From Haemophilus parainfluenzae (GTDB lineage Bacteria > Pseudomonadota > Gammaproteobacteria > Enterobacterales > Pasteurellaceae), in the NCBI RefSeq assembly GCF_900638025.1, contig NZ_LR134481.1, forward strand, positions 186,001-250,000: a stretch of DNA of 64,000 bases, written 5' to 3'. The notes under the pieces were generated by a model, which did no database searches, was not told where the DNA came from, and saw only the letters and a program-made list of their open reading frames with translations. Shown here in pieces: positions 21,075 to 31,597 of this stretch; the first letter of the stretch is position 1; the number at the start of each line of letters is the position of its first letter. Made by a program: the position numbers and the translations under genes.

Positions 21075-23771
21075 CTAAGCATATCGGGCTTTATTGCCGT
21101 GACAATGCTTGTATTTTTTACCTGACCCACAAGGACAAGGTTCATTACGTCCAATATGGCGATCTGAATAATCCTCGCTTTGAGCTTGCTCTGTGTTTTC
21201 ACCTACAGGATGATGCGTTTGAGCTTCACGCTCAGCCATTGCTTGACGTGCACGTTCTGCTTCTTCCATCTCTTCCTGCGTACGTACTTTCACACGAGTG
21301 AGTGTCGTAATCACATGATGTTTTAAAGAATCTAACATTTCAGTAAACATACGGAAAGATTCTTTTTTGTACTCTTGTTTTGGATCTTTTTGCGCATAAC
21401 CACGTAAATGAATACCTTGACGTAAATAATCCATTGCAGCCAAGTGCTCTTTCCAGAGTTCATCAAGGGTTTGTAACATCACGCCTTTTTCGAAATGACG
21501 AATGGTTTCTTCACCCGCAAGCGCTTCTTTCGCTTTGTATTCATCTTCCGCTTCTTGAATAATGCGTTCACGCAAGTTTTCTTCGTGAAGATTATTATTT
21601 TCTTCTAACCAATGTTCAATTGGTAACTCAAGGCCAAACTCTTGCGCTAAACGCTCTTCTAAGCCTTTAATATCCCATTGTTCTTCCAAAGATTGCGGTG
21701 GAATATACTGGTCAATCACATCGTTAAATACATCGCTGCGGATTGCTTTAATAGTCTCTGAAATATCATCATTATCGAGCAAGTAATTACGTTGTTCGTA
21801 AATCGCATGACGTTGGTCGTTCGCTACATCATCATATTCAAGCAAGTTTTTACGACCATCAAAATGGAACGCTTCTACTTTCGCTTGCGCTGATGCGATC
21901 ACTTTAGCAAGAAGCTTGGACTCCATCGCTTCGCCTGGTTGAGAGAAGGCTTTACGCATCATATTTAATTTACCTTCATTTAGATAAATGCGCATTAAGC
22001 CATCTTCTAAAGAAAGGTAGAAACGTGAAGAACCAGGGTCACCTTGACGACCTGAACGACCACGCAACTGGTTATCAATACGACGGGATTCATGACGTTC
22101 TGTCCCAATAATATGTAAACCACCGGCTTGCATCACGATCTCGTGATTTTTCTCCCACTCAGCTTTAAGTGCCTCGATTTGCTCTGGGGTTGGATTATCC
22201 AATTTTGCAGCTTTTGCTTTCCAGTTACCACCCAGGATAATATCGGTACCACGACCTGCCATATTGGTTGCAATAGTTACTGCACCTGGTGCCCCGGCTT
22301 CAGCAACAATTTCCGCTTCTTGTGCGTGGAATTTTGCATTCAATACGTTGTGTTTGATGCCCGCTTTATCTAAAGCTTGAGAAAGCATTTCAGATTTTTC
22401 AACTGATACCGTACCGACAAGAACAGGTTGATTGCGAGCGACGCAGTCTTTGATATCTTCAATAATTGCATTGAATTTGTATTCTTCATTCTCAAACATA
22501 ACGTCCGTACGATCATCACGAATCATTGGACGATTGGTTGGGATAACGACAGTTTCCAAACCATAAATTTGTTGGAATTCAAAGGCTTCGGTATCTGCTG
22601 TACCAGTCATACCCGCTAATTTGTCATAAAGACGGAAGTAGTTTTGGTAAGAAATAGAGGCAACAGTTTGGTTTTCGCTCTTAATCTCTACCCCTTCTTT
22701 CGCTTCGATCGCTTGGTGTAAACCATCAGACCAACGACGACCCGCCATAGTTCGACCAGTGTGTTCATCGACGATCACGATCTCACCATCTTTCACGATA
22801 TAGTCTACATCGCGCTCAAATAAGGTGTTTGCACGTAATGCCGCCATAACGTGGTGTAACAACACAATACGCGCTGGTGAATAAAGGGAATCACCTTCTG
22901 GCATTAAACCTTGTGCGATTAACCACTCTTCTACTTTTTCTTGACCGCGTTCAGTTAAATACGCTTGTTTAGTTTTAAGATCTAAGGTGTAATCGCCTTC
23001 ACCGGTATATTCTTCCGTATCTTCTTTTTCTTGCTTAATTAAATTCGGAATTAATTTATTTACCGCAATATAAAGCTCAGAACTGTCTTCCGCTTGACCT
23101 GAAATAATCAACGGCGTACGTGCTTCGTCGATTAAGATCGAGTCCACCTCATCCACTAAGGCATAGCCTAAATGACGTTGGAAACGCTCTTCTTTAGAAT
23201 GCGCTAAGTTATCACGAAGGTAATCGAAACCTAATTCGCTGTTTGTCGCGTATGTAATATCAGCCGCATAAGCTTCACGTTTTGCTTCAGGCGGTAAACC
23301 AGGGATATTCACCCCAACAGTCATACCTAAGAATTCAAATAACGGACGGTTGGTATCCGCGTCACGACGTGCCAAGTAATCATTCACTGTCACAACATGT
23401 ACGCCTTTACCTTCCAATGCCATTAAATAACAAGGCAAGGTTGCGGTTAAGGTTTTACCTTCACCGGTACGCATCTCTGCGATACAACGATTTGTTAGCA
23501 CCATACCACCAATTAATTGCACATCGAAATGGCGCATGCCGAGTACACGTTTACCCGCTTCACGCACGGTAGCAAACGCTTCTGGTAAAAGTTGTTGTAA
23601 AGTTTCACCGTTAGCTAAACGGCTACGGAACTCGTCAGTTTTCGCTCTTAATTCATCATCACTTAATGCTTCAAAAGCCGGTTCCATTTTGTTGATTTTC
23701 GCAACTTGTTTTCTTAATCTGCGTAAAATACGTTCGTTACGGCTGCCAAAAATTTTTGTTAAAAAACTCAT
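21075..23771 (-). CDS. secA: Preprotein translocase ATPase SecA
   Basis: 898 residues from ATG 23769-23771 ([15 protein letters not shown]), the standard start, with GAAAGAGA just upstream; the frame is open about 77 codons further into the secM gene without support. Walker A is GEGKT (103-107), and DEAD-like box VDEVDSI follows. The C-terminus bears the zinc finger [13 protein letters not shown] that binds SecB. SecA drives preproteins through SecYEG. Expression is probably set by the upstream secM arrest gene. Confidence 0.97.
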   Translation of the reverse strand: MSFLTKIFGSRNERILRRLRKQVAKINKMEPAFEALSDDELRAKTDEFRSRLANGETLQQLLPEAFATVREAGKRVLGMRHFDVQLIGGMVLTNRCIAEMRTGEGKTLTATLPCYLMALEGKGVHVVTVNDYLARRDADTNRPLFEFLGMTVGVNIPGLPPEAKREAYAADITYATNSELGFDYLRDNLAHSKEERFQRHLGYALVDEVDSILIDEARTPLIISGQAEDSSELYIAVNKLIPNLIKQEKEDTEEYTGEGDYTLDLKTKQAYLTERGQEKVEEWLIAQGLMPEGDSLYSPARIVLLHHVMAALRANTLFERDVDYIVKDGEIVIVDEHTGRTMAGRRWSDGLHQAIEAKEGVEIKSENQTVASISYQNYFRLYDKLAGMTGTADTEAFEFQQIYGLETVVIPTNRPMIRDDRTDVMFENEEYKFNAIIEDIKDCVARNQPVLVGTVSVEKSEMLSQALDKAGIKHNVLNAKFHAQEAEIVAEAGAPGAVTIATNMAGRGTDIILGGNWKAKAAKLDNPTPEQIEALKAEWEKNHEIVMQAGGLHIIGTERHESRRIDNQLRGRSGRQGDPGSSRFYLSLEDGLMRIYLNEGKLNMMRKAFSQPGEAMESKLLAKVIASAQAKVEAFHFDGRKNLLEYDDVANDQRHAIYEQRNYLLDNDDISETIKAIRSDVFNDVIDQYIPPQSLEEQWDIKGLEERLAQEFGLELPIEHWLEENNNLHEENLRERIIQEAEDEYKAKEALAGEETIRHFEKGVMLQTLDELWKEHLAAMDYLRQGIHLRGYAQKDPKQEYKKESFRMFTEMLDSLKHHVITTLTRVKVRTQEEMEEAERARQAMAEREAQTHHPVGENTEQAQSEDYSDRHIGRNEPCPCGSGKKYKHCHGNKARYA

Positions 23772-23846
23772 AATTTCTCTTTCAAATAAAAAATAAAAAG
23801 GATCATCCGATAAAAAAATCGGTTCGTTCAAAGATAAAAGAAAATT
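23772..23846 (-). promoter_or_regulatory. secA: secM-secA intergenic RNA with potential masking of the secA ribosome-binding site
   Basis: Read on the minus strand, the first bases of the intergenic segment (23836-23846, starting with the last two bases of the secM stop, AATTTTCTTTT) can pair with AAAGAGAAATT at 23772-23782, which contains the secA Shine-Dalgarno: 10 of 11 positions pair, two as G-U. Between them lies a second hairpin CCGAT/ATCGG. A ribosome halted near the end of secM would open the masking helix, as known in Escherichia. Confidence 0.6.
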
Positions 23847-24162
23847 AAATGATGGCTGGGCCGGCACGAATAGGGGCAAAAACAGGGAATTCTGCCGCAA
23901 TAAAGTGCGGTTGAATTTTTTCGTGTTTTTGATTGGAATGGGTTTTGTGATTTGTTGGCTGAGGTTGAACCTGCAATGCTTGACGAATTTCACGCACCGC
24001 AATCAACATATGTTGTTCAGATGATGTTTGATAATTTTCGCCACTCATATTTGATGAAGGTGGCACCTCCAATCCCTGAGCAGCAGGTAAAGCAAAAATC
24101 GCAATCATGCTTAACAGCAACTGCGACCAGAAATTTGTTTTACCTTTGTTTGATTTCATCAT
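23845..24162 (-). CDS. secM: Secretion monitor SecM with arrest motif FAPIRAGP
   Basis: 105 residues: signal peptide (basic [12 protein letters not shown], hydrophobic core [16 protein letters not shown]), a variable middle, and the C-terminal [11 protein letters not shown]. The IRAGP end is identical to the Escherichia SecM stall motif (GIRAGP) and the API core matches the form known from Mannheimia (HAPIRGSP). SecM nascent chains stall in the ribosome tunnel until pulled by SecA, which exposes the secA start region. Stop codon lies only 3 residues beyond the Pro. Immediately upstream of secA on the same strand; AGAG precedes the ATG pair. Short, low-similarity gene easily missed by annotation. 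Confidence 0.88.
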   Translation of the reverse strand: MMKSNKGKTNFWSQLLLSMIAIFALPAAQGLEVPPSSNMSGENYQTSSEQHMLIAVREIRQALQVQPQPTNHKTHSNQKHEKIQPHFIAAEFPVFAPIRAGPAII

Positions 24163-24234
24163 CTTATTGTCTCTGACAAAATTTGTGTGTATTGTATCGG
24201 AAATTCAACGTAAAGTCATTATTGGGGTATTTTT

Positions 24235-24555
24235 GTGGAAAACAAGCATGAGCGTTATCAAAAGGCCATGAATATTATTGATGTGCTAGAGGGATCACAA
24301 TTTGTCAAAATCATGCAGAAAGGCTTAATGTTGAATGAACTGAACCAAAATATCAGTCGCCTTTTCCCACAAGAATTCAAAGGACTTTTTCGGTTAGGCT
24401 CCATCACAGATGGGAAACTCTTTATCGAAGTCAAAAGTGCGGTCGTTCGACAAGGAATTTTATTTCGCCAACGAGAATTACTCACTGCAATTCAACCAAC
24501 TTATCCCGAAGTAAAAGGATTTGAGATTAAAATCAACCCAGAATTAACCTGCTAA
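24235..24555 (+). CDS. DUF721 (DciA-like) protein
   Basis: 106 residues beginning at a GTG (24235), the only start that keeps the N-terminal helix. Contains the DUF721 core LFRLGSITDGKLFIEVKSAVVRQGIL with its K-homology-like fold. DciA is the replicative helicase loader/operator in bacteria lacking DnaC/DnaI; Haemophilus has no dnaC, so this is a reasonable candidate, although the protein is shorter than typical DciA. It is divergent from secM, with 72 bp between. An uptake sequence lies inside the gene (about 24433-24444). Confidence 0.72.
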   Translation: MENKHERYQKAMNIIDVLEGSQFVKIMQKGLMLNELNQNISRLFPQEFKGLFRLGSITDGKLFIEVKSAVVRQGILFRQRELLTAIQPTYPEVKGFEIKINPELTC

Positions 24556-24556
24556 A

Positions 24557-25411
24557 CTAACCTTTAAAAATAGCGATTAATTCTTTTACCTTAACTCGTT
24601 TCTCTGAAGATTGGCTAATTGAGCGCTGTACTTTAACGCGTTTAAATTTTGCCTCTTTGTAAATCTCACGTGTGAATTTTGTATCGTGGTTAGAAATCAC
24701 GACGGAAATTTGCTTTTCTTTTTGCGCTTTTTTTGCACATTCTGCTAAATTCTTTTGATGCTCAAGACCAAAAGCATTCCCCGCATATCCAGTAAAATTA
24801 GTATCTTGCGGAAGCGGTGCATAAGGCGGATCACAGTAGATCACGCTATGCTTATCCGCTAATTCAAACGTTTGTTGAAAATCGGCACATAAAAAGACCG
24901 CACTTTGTGCCTTATGAGCAAAATAGCGTAATTCATCTTCTGGGAAATAATGGGTTTTATAAGCCCCAAAGGGTACATTGAACTCATTTTTACTGTTATA
25001 ACGGCACAATCCATTAAACCCAAAGCGGTTCAAATAAAGGAACAACACCGAACGTACAAAAGGATCGGTGGATTGATTAAAAGCTTCACGCTGAGCGTAA
25101 TAATAGTCGGCGGTATTGGCATTTTCTGCAAAGAAAACTGGCTTACAAGCCTCAATATAGGCATCCACATTGTCTTTGACGATATTAAACAAGTTAATCA
25201 AATCAGGATTAATATCTGCCAAAATATAACGTTCAAAATGGGAATTCAAAAAAACAGAACCCGCGCCAACAAAGGGCTCAATCAAACACTGTTTTCTTTT
25301 TGGAAAGACTCGGTTGAGATCGTCCGTTAAACGAAATTTACCGCCCGCCCATTTCAAAAACGGACGGTGTTTAATTCGAGGTTTCGTTTTGTTATTTTTC
25401 GGACGCAACAT
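24557..25411 (-). CDS. dam: DNA adenine methyltransferase (GATC)
   Basis: 284 residues. Motif I FLKWAGGK (18-25), FVGAGSVF (47-54) and catalytic DPPY (194-197) show a class alpha N6-adenine methylase. It methylates GATC for mismatch repair, replication timing and gene regulation. It stands 14 bp after aroB in aroK-aroB-dam, the typical gammaproteobacterial arrangement without damX. Its stop meets the end of the convergent DUF721 gene. Confidence 0.96.
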   Translation of the reverse strand: MLRPKNNKTKPRIKHRPFLKWAGGKFRLTDDLNRVFPKRKQCLIEPFVGAGSVFLNSHFERYILADINPDLINLFNIVKDNVDAYIEACKPVFFAENANTADYYYAQREAFNQSTDPFVRSVLFLYLNRFGFNGLCRYNSKNEFNVPFGAYKTHYFPEDELRYFAHKAQSAVFLCADFQQTFELADKHSVIYCDPPYAPLPQDTNFTGYAGNAFGLEHQKNLAECAKKAQKEKQISVVISNHDTKFTREIYKEAKFKRVKVQRSISQSSEKRVKVKELIAIFKG

Positions 25412-25425
25412 GAGAGCAATGACAG

Positions 25426-26514
25426 TTAGTCATGTTGTGTGCAACGCTCAATCGCGTTTAGCACAAGAGATTTGTCAGTATCAGTTGCCACGTAGGCTTG
25501 ACCAAGAGCTTTTAGCAACACAAGACGTAATTTACCTGCCAGCACTTTTTTATCTCGCATCATGTGCGGTAAATAATCGTCTGGTTGCATAGTATCAGGC
25601 GAAACGGTCGGCAAATTAGCGCGTGCTAAAAGCTTTTCTAAACGAGCAACATCTTCAAAAGAAAGATCGCCTAATTGTTCAGATAATACCGCAGCCATCA
25701 TAGCTCCTACTGCAACAGCTTCACCATGTAACCAGTTTCCGTAGCCTAAATGTGTTTCGATCGCATGCCCAAAAGTATGCCCGAGATTTAGTAATGCACG
25801 ATCACCTTTTTCGGTTTCATCACGCGCAACAACATCCGCTTTAATTTGGCAACAACGTGCAATGCAATATTGAAGTGACTGTTGATTTAACGCGACTAAT
25901 TCATCAATATGTGCTTCAAGCCATTCAAAAAAGGCATAATCTAAAATCGCCCCATATTTAATGACTTCCGCAAGTCCCGCATTCACTTCACGTTTTGGCA
26001 AGGTATTGAGTGTAAGGGTGTCAATGATCACCGTAGAAGGTTGATAAAACGCCCCAATCATATTTTTACCCAACTCATGATTAACGGCTGTTTTGCCACC
26101 AACAGAAGAATCCACTTGGGCTAATAATGTGGTAGGAATTTGAATAAAACGCACGCCACGTTGATAACTTGCTGCAGCAAAACCAGCTACATCACCAATC
26201 ACACCACCACCTAATGCAATGATGGTGGTATCTCGCCCATGATTATGCTTTAAAAGTGCGGTAAAAATGAGATTTAAAGAATCGAGCGTTTTATATTTTT
26301 CACCATCAGGCAATAATACCGATTCAACCTGACAGCCGATTTTTTCTAAGGTTTGTGTAACGGTTTCAAGATAATATTGTGCGACGGTTGGATTAGTCGC
26401 GATCATCACTTTATCCCCTTTCTTCAGCGGATAACAGGTTTCATCTTTTAATAAACCTTCGCCAATATAAATGGGATAACGACGTTCTTTTAATTCAACA
26501 TTTACGCACAACAT
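25426..26514 (-). CDS. aroB: 3-dehydroquinate synthase
   Basis: 362 residues, normal length. NAD-binding [13 protein letters not shown], the DGEKYKT segment and zinc ligands in the GHTFGHAIE region are present. It converts DAHP into 3-dehydroquinate, second step of the shikimate pathway. It follows aroK by 9 bp on the same transcript. An in-frame uptake sequence is present at about 26251-26262. Confidence 0.97.
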   Translation of the reverse strand: MLCVNVELKERRYPIYIGEGLLKDETCYPLKKGDKVMIATNPTVAQYYLETVTQTLEKIGCQVESVLLPDGEKYKTLDSLNLIFTALLKHNHGRDTTIIALGGGVIGDVAGFAAASYQRGVRFIQIPTTLLAQVDSSVGGKTAVNHELGKNMIGAFYQPSTVIIDTLTLNTLPKREVNAGLAEVIKYGAILDYAFFEWLEAHIDELVALNQQSLQYCIARCCQIKADVVARDETEKGDRALLNLGHTFGHAIETHLGYGNWLHGEAVAVGAMMAAVLSEQLGDLSFEDVARLEKLLARANLPTVSPDTMQPDDYLPHMMRDKKVLAGKLRLVLLKALGQAYVATDTDKSLVLNAIERCTQHD

Positions 26515-26523
26515 TTTTAATCC

Positions 26524-27066
26524 TTAGAGTGAACCGTTTAATCCGTTTAGATTATCAATTAAATCAACAATTTGATTAACCATTACTTTGGCATTTTGCT
26601 CATCTGTTGGCAAAGTAATATCCGCAATTTCTTCGTATAACGGATTACGCACTTTCGCTAAATCTTCAAGCACTTGGCGTGGGTCATTAGCCCCTTGTAA
26701 TAATGGGCGCTTTTTATCACGTTGCGTACGTTGATATTGCTTATCTACCGTGGTTTCTAAATAAATGACAATACCACGAGCAGAAAGATAATTTCGACTC
26801 TCTTTTGACATCACTGCACCACCACCAGTAGAAAGCACAATACCCTGCAATTGAGTTAATTCATTAATTATACGCTCTTCACGCTTACGAAAGCCTTCTT
26901 CGCCCTCTAAATCAAAAATCCAGCTAATATCTGCCCCTGCACGGTCTTCAATTACAGAATCTGAATCAATAAAATCCATATTTAATTGTTGCGCAAGTTG
27001 ACGTCCAATCGTACTTTTACCCGCACCCATGGGACCTATTAAAAAAATATTACGTTTTTCAGCCAT
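26524..27066 (-). CDS. aroK: Shikimate kinase
   Basis: 180 residues with Walker [10 protein letters not shown] (11-19), shikimate-binding DSD region (35-37) and GGGAV (about 80-84), and lid RPLLQG. It phosphorylates shikimate with ATP in aromatic amino acid synthesis. First gene of aroK-aroB-dam. In H. influenzae the pilus com genes precede aroK; here a 368-bp non-coding gap and dcuB are found instead. Confidence 0.97.
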   Translation of the reverse strand: MAEKRNIFLIGPMGAGKSTIGRQLAQQLNMDFIDSDSVIEDRAGADISWIFDLEGEEGFRKREERIINELTQLQGIVLSTGGGAVMSKESRNYLSARGIVIYLETTVDKQYQRTQRDKKRPLLQGANDPRQVLEDLAKVRNPLYEEIADITLPTDEQNAKVMVNQIVDLIDNLNGLNGSL

Positions 27067-27390
27067 TGTTATTCTTCTAACTTAAATAATGTTCAAATTA
27101 ATCTTTCCTAATAAAAACTGACTACCACTCAAAAAGCAATTACAGTCCGAAAGATCACCCAAAAAATAATAAAGATTATCGCAATAAACTCCCCCATGTT
27201 TCAACCTTTAGCAGGAATTTATTTTAAGGAGAGTAATAGTGCGGTTAATTTTTGAGACATTTTTAACTTTTACTTAGTTTAAGTATTTTTATTATTAACG
27301 CCAATTGTTCAATATCTGATGCTCATCAATAATACGTCGATGCAATGCAAAGAGAAAACATTATAAAAGCGCACTTCTATTCACAAACAA
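27067..27390. promoter_or_regulatory. Non-coding region upstream of aroK
   Basis: About 320 bp of AT-rich sequence with no credible gene. It should hold the aroK promoter. An incomplete uptake sequence (AGTGCGGTTAA) lies near 27238-27248. Nothing else was recognised. Confidence 0.4.
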
Positions 27391-27417
27391 AAAAGGCTAT
27401 TCAAAGAATAGCCTTTC
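27391..27417 (-). terminator. Terminator after dcuB
   Basis: AAAGGCTATTC and GAATAGCCTTT around a short AAA loop, followed by a T-run on the minus strand, 18 bp past the dcuB stop. Confidence 0.88.
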
Positions 27418-27434
27418 ATTTTATCAGCAGTTAA

Positions 27435-29102
27435 TTAGAGATAACCAAACAAGCTTGTGAAAATGTAACCAAAGATACATGAAGTGATTACACCGATTAA
27501 GCCCGGTAAAATAAAGCTATGGTTAATTACAAATTTACCAATGTGGGTTGTACCTGAACGGTCAAATTGGATTGCCGCAAGATCGCTTGGGTAAGTTGGT
27601 AAAATGTAGTAACCGTAACAAGCTGAAGCAAAGGCTAAAATAACAGCTGGATCAACACCGATACCTAAAGCGAGTGGAACGAATGCAACCAATGCTGCCG
27701 CTTGTGAATTGACGAATTTAGAAATTAATAACAACATCACGGCGTAAGTCCAAGGATGCGCTTTTACCACATCACCAAGTGCTGCTTTCATCATTGGTGT
27801 ATGAACGGTAAACATGGTTTCCGCCATCCAAGAAATCCCGAATACAGCGACTAACGCAATCATACCTGAACGGAAAATTTCATTTTTACTGATTTTGCCT
27901 GCATCAGTTTTTGTAAAGATAACAATTAATGCACCCGCTAATAACATGAAGATTTGAATAACGTGAACCATACTTAAATTCACTTTTTTCTTCGCGGTAT
28001 CTTTTAATACAATTGCAGCATTATCGATAGTTTCAGTTTTATCTCCCGCTGTAATCACAACACTGTTATCTTGAGCAGTAATTGTTTGAGCGACTTCACC
28101 TTTATCATTATAAATCGCTACGTTGTTATAGGCTGTTTTGGCTTTTGCTTTGCTGTCTTTAACATCAAGTACTAATGTACCGTCTTTTGCTAACGCAACG
28201 ATTTTACCGTCTTTAACATTAAAGGTTTTCACAGCTTTATCAGCAGAAACAATTTCAACCACTTGAGCTGGTGCTGATTTTTCAAAGGCTGGGCGTAAAT
28301 CTTTAAAGTAACCTAATAGTGCTACCACTAAAATCGCACCAAAGAAGATCCACATCGCATTCCAACTAGATTGTGGCAATTTTTTGTCTAACAATGATGT
28401 GCTATCACCATAAACATATTTTTTGAATTCGGGATCTTTTAATTTCTCTTGGAATTCTGGATCTTTATCTAAATCTTTACCACGGAACCAGCTGAAAATA
28501 CCGATAGCTAATACACCACAAAGCGTTGAAGGCACAGTAATTTTTAATAAATCTAAATAACCATCAAAACCTGCTAATGGGGTTTTAGCATTTACTAAGA
28601 ATGTGGTTAAAGTCACGACTGCTACAGAAACTGGTGATGCGATGATACCCATTTGAGAGGCAATTGAACTTGCCGCCATTGGACGTTCAGGACGAATATC
28701 ATTTTTGATCGCAATATCATAGATGATTGGTAACATAGTATAAACCACGTGGCCTGTACCACATAAAATGGTCAAAAAACAGGTGACAAACGGAGCCAAA
28801 ATACTGACATATTTCGGGTTACGACGAAGCATTTTCTCCGCAATTTGCAACATGACATCCAAACCACCACTGGCTTGTAATGTTGCCGATGTCACCACCA
28901 CCGCAAGGATAGTTAACATAACATCGATAGCTGGCTTACCTGGTTCAATACCAAAGCCGAAAACAAGAACTATTAAGCCTACCCCACCGAGCATGCCCAG
29001 TGCGATACCTCCTTTTTTTGCCCCGTAAAATAAACAAATAAGAACAATCACCAGCTGGATAGCAAATTGGCTACCCTCACCTAAGTTCATTAAAAAATCC
29101 AT
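27435..29102 (-). CDS. dcuB: Anaerobic C4-dicarboxylate transporter, DcuB type, with inserted domain
   Basis: 555 residues versus about 440-446 in the family. Both halves match DcuB throughout ([68 protein letters not shown]). Roughly residues 274-372 (27987-28283) are extra: a hydrophilic, Lys/Asp/Val-rich, probably beta-structured segment inserted after DLRPAF and before [14 protein letters not shown]. DcuB exchanges fumarate for succinate during fumarate respiration. A candidate FNR site lies upstream. The base use of the insert is similar to the rest of the gene. Confidence 0.9.
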   Translation of the reverse strand: MDFLMNLGEGSQFAIQLVIVLICLFYGAKKGGIALGMLGGVGLIVLVFGFGIEPGKPAIDVMLTILAVVVTSATLQASGGLDVMLQIAEKMLRRNPKYVSILAPFVTCFLTILCGTGHVVYTMLPIIYDIAIKNDIRPERPMAASSIASQMGIIASPVSVAVVTLTTFLVNAKTPLAGFDGYLDLLKITVPSTLCGVLAIGIFSWFRGKDLDKDPEFQEKLKDPEFKKYVYGDSTSLLDKKLPQSSWNAMWIFFGAILVVALLGYFKDLRPAFEKSAPAQVVEIVSADKAVKTFNVKDGKIVALAKDGTLVLDVKDSKAKAKTAYNNVAIYNDKGEVAQTITAQDNSVVITAGDKTETIDNAAIVLKDTAKKKVNLSMVHVIQIFMLLAGALIVIFTKTDAGKISKNEIFRSGMIALVAVFGISWMAETMFTVHTPMMKAALGDVVKAHPWTYAVMLLLISKFVNSQAAALVAFVPLALGIGVDPAVILAFASACYGYYILPTYPSDLAAIQFDRSGTTHIGKFVINHSFILPGLIGVITSCIFGYIFTSLFGYL

Positions 29103-29196
29103 AAGATACTCCGAATCATTTTATGATTAATTAGAAAAATTTAGGTTGAATACTAGCATTAAAGTTAACTCATAATAAGTATTTTTAAGATAAATC

Positions 29197-29210
29197 TTGT
29201 TTTAAATCAA
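29197..29210 (-). promoter_or_regulatory. Candidate FNR site upstream of dcuB
   Basis: On the minus strand the 14-mer TTGATTTAAAACAA matches the FNR consensus TTGAT-N4-ATCAA at 9 of 10 defined positions and sits about 95 bp before the dcuB ATG, a plausible activator position for an anaerobic transporter. Only a pattern match. Confidence 0.45.
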
Positions 29211-29337
29211 AAAACAAAGACGCTAAAAAATAGAAGTGAATTGACATCAGATTAAATAAAGAAAAATATGGTCAGAAATTTAAAAGATTTAAATATATGT
29301 TGTTTATTTGAGAATGATTAGAAAAGAAATTTAAAGA

Positions 29338-29366
29338 AAAAAATTAGGCGACCTAAAAGATCGCCC
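29338..29366 (-). terminator. Terminator after acpP
   Basis: GGCGA and TCGCC arms enclosing a 9-nt loop, followed on the minus strand by TAATTTTTTT. It lies 11 bp past the acpP stop. Confidence 0.7.
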
Positions 29367-29376
29367 AACTTAAAAA

Positions 29377-29607
29377 TTACTGATTGTTTTGCACGTAATC
29401 AATCGCAGATTGAACAGTTGTGATTTTTTCAGCTTCTTCATCAGGAATTTCGATATCGAATTCTTCTTCTAAAGCCATAACTAGTTCAACTGTATCTAAA
29501 GAGTCCGCACCTAAATCTTCAACAAAAGAAGCTTCTGGTTTTACGTCTTCTTCTTTAACACCTAATTGTTCAACGATGATTTTCTTCACGCGTTCTTCAA
29601 TACTCAT
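29377..29607 (-). CDS. acpP: Acyl carrier protein
   Basis: 76 residues, acidic, with the phosphopantetheine attachment motif GADSLD (Ser36). It carries growing acyl chains for fatty acid and lipid A synthesis. AGGA lies 8 nt upstream of the ATG. It is the last of the fab group, 217 bp after fabG, a larger gap than between the other fab genes, so it probably has its own promoter as well. Confidence 0.98.
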   Translation of the reverse strand: MSIEERVKKIIVEQLGVKEEDVKPEASFVEDLGADSLDTVELVMALEEEFDIEIPDEEAEKITTVQSAIDYVQNNQ

Positions 29608-29824
29608 TTGTTTTTCCTATTGTTGTTTTAACTCATTTAAGAGTGGTTAGTGTATGCATTTTTGATAAAGTTGCAACTATTTCTTAAACGGTCACCCCGC
29701 AAAAAACAGGCAATGTAAAAACACATACAGAGAAAAAGTTACATTGCAGTTGGGATTTTATCATTAACCAAACGGCTTTGCTATATTTTATAGGCAAAAT
29801 CCCTAATATATCTCCCCTAAAGGG

Positions 29825-30553
29825 TTAGCTCATATATAAGCCGCCATTCACATGCAATGTAGTACCCGTAATATAAGCTGCATCGTCAGAAGCTAAAAAT
29901 GCCACTGCTTTTGCGATATCTTTTGGCTCACCTAAACGGCCAGCAGGAACATTACCAAGAATACCGGCTTTTTGTTCTTCTGTAAGCACTTCGGTCATAT
30001 CCGTTGCAATAAAGCCGGGAGCGACAACGTTTACAGTAATGCCACGTGATGCTACTTCTTTCGCTAAGCCTTTAGAGAAACCAATCAAACCTGCTTTTGC
30101 GGCACAATAGTTAGATTGACCTGGATTACCCATTGAGCCTACAACTGAGCCAATAGTAATGATACGACCGAAACGTTTTTTCATCATGGAGCGTAACATT
30201 GCTTTAGAAAGATGAAACACAGAGGTTAAGTTGGTTTGCATAATATCGAACCATTCTTCATCTTTCATACGCATTAATAAGTTATCACGTGTGATACCTG
30301 CGTTATTCACGAGAATATCAATATCACCGAATTGTTCTTTAATTTGTTCTAATACGGCATCAATACTTTCTTTGTCTGCCACATTTAATACTAAACCTTT
30401 ACCTTTATCACCAAGATAAGCTGAAATTGTATCTGCACCTTTTTCAGAGGTTGCGGTACCAATTACAAAAGCACCTTTTGATGCTAATTCTTCTGCAATT
30501 GCGCGACCAATACCACGTGTTGCACCTGTCACTAATGCGATTTTATTTTGCAT
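29825..30553 (-). CDS. fabG: 3-oxoacyl-ACP reductase
   Basis: 242 residues, short-chain dehydrogenase. NADPH-binding TGATRGIG (9-16), NNAG (83-86), and catalytic S136, Y149, K153 (YCAAK) are all present. It reduces beta-ketoacyl-ACP in each elongation cycle. It follows fabD by 13 bp on the same transcript. Confidence 0.97.
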   Translation of the reverse strand: MQNKIALVTGATRGIGRAIAEELASKGAFVIGTATSEKGADTISAYLGDKGKGLVLNVADKESIDAVLEQIKEQFGDIDILVNNAGITRDNLLMRMKDEEWFDIMQTNLTSVFHLSKAMLRSMMKKRFGRIITIGSVVGSMGNPGQSNYCAAKAGLIGFSKGLAKEVASRGITVNVVAPGFIATDMTEVLTEEQKAGILGNVPAGRLGEPKDIAKAVAFLASDDAAYITGTTLHVNGGLYMS

Positions 30554-30566
30554 TCTTAATCCCCTT

Positions 30567-31505
30567 TTATGCTAATAATGCTTCAACAGCATCCAATGAT
30601 GTCACATCGTTTACTGATGTTGCTTGTAATTCTGCCACGATACGTTTTGTTAAACCGTTTAATACTTTACCAGGACCAATTTCAACTAAAACCTCTACGC
30701 CATCTTGCGCCATTTTCTCAACAGTTTCAGTCCAACGAACAGGACTATATAATTGACGAATAAGTGCGGTACGAATTTCTGCACTTTCTGTTTCCGCTTT
30801 GACATCCACGTTGTTTAATACTGGTGTTGCTGGCGCATTAAGCGTAATGCTTTCAAGTGTTACGGCTAATTGTTCTGCTGCTGGTTTCATTAATGCGCAA
30901 TGTGAAGGAACACTTACCGCTAATGGTAAAGCTCGTTTTGCGCCCGCTTCTTTACATAATGCAGCCGCACGTTCTACCGCTTCTTTCGCTCCCGCAATGA
31001 CTACTTGGCCTGGTGAGTTAAAGTTTACTGCAGAAACCACTTCGCCTTGCTCGGCTTGTTTACATGCATTGATAATCGCATCATTGTCTAAACCAATAAT
31101 CGCATACATTACACCTGTACCTTCTGGTACGGCCTGTTGCATTAATTTACCCCGTAATTCCACTAATTTAATGGCATCTTTAAAATCAATTACACCTGCA
31201 CAAACTAATGCTGAATATTCACCTAAACTGTGACCAGCCATCACACTTGGTTGTAATTGTGGGTATTTTTCTTGCCATACACGGAAGATCGCAACGGATG
31301 CCGCTAATAATGCCGGCTGAGTTTGCCAAGTTTTATTTAATTCTTCTGCTGGACCTTGTTGAACCAAGTTCCATAAATCATAGCCAAGCGCTTCAGATGC
31401 TTGTTTAAAAGTCTCAGTGACTACCGGATATTCATTAGCAAGATCAGCTAACATGCCAACAGCTTGAGAACCTTGTCCTGGAAAAACCATTGCGAATTTT
31501 TTCAT
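30567..31505 (-). CDS. fabD: Malonyl-CoA:ACP transacylase
   Basis: 312 residues. Active-site GHSLGEYS with nucleophile Ser93 and catalytic His202 (VPSHCALM). Loads malonyl groups onto ACP. GGAAG lies upstream of the ATG. The 92 bp separating it from fabH contain an inverted pair of uptake sequences. Confidence 0.97.
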   Translation of the reverse strand: MKKFAMVFPGQGSQAVGMLADLANEYPVVTETFKQASEALGYDLWNLVQQGPAEELNKTWQTQPALLAASVAIFRVWQEKYPQLQPSVMAGHSLGEYSALVCAGVIDFKDAIKLVELRGKLMQQAVPEGTGVMYAIIGLDNDAIINACKQAEQGEVVSAVNFNSPGQVVIAGAKEAVERAAALCKEAGAKRALPLAVSVPSHCALMKPAAEQLAVTLESITLNAPATPVLNNVDVKAETESAEIRTALIRQLYSPVRWTETVEKMAQDGVEVLVEIGPGKVLNGLTKRIVAELQATSVNDVTSLDAVEALLA

Positions 31506-31541
31506 GTTTTCTTCCTATTTCTTCATTGTTTAAATGTTGAA

Positions 31542-31567
31542 AGTGCGGTCAAATTTAACCGCACTTT
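31542..31567. repeat. Inverted uptake-sequence pair between fabH and fabD
   Basis: AAAGTGCGGT and ACCGCACTTTT, 8 nt apart, form a stem of about 10 bp in the gap between two genes of the fab cluster. Possible attenuator; there is a short A/T run on both sides. Confidence 0.7.
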
Positions 31568-31597
31568 TAAAATTCTGTTGGGATTCTAACAAATTAA

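Noticed and set aside
23772..24002. Extended N-terminus for SecA
   Set aside because: The frame is open upstream, but family members begin at MSFLTKIFG, the extension overlaps secM and has no ribosome-binding site.
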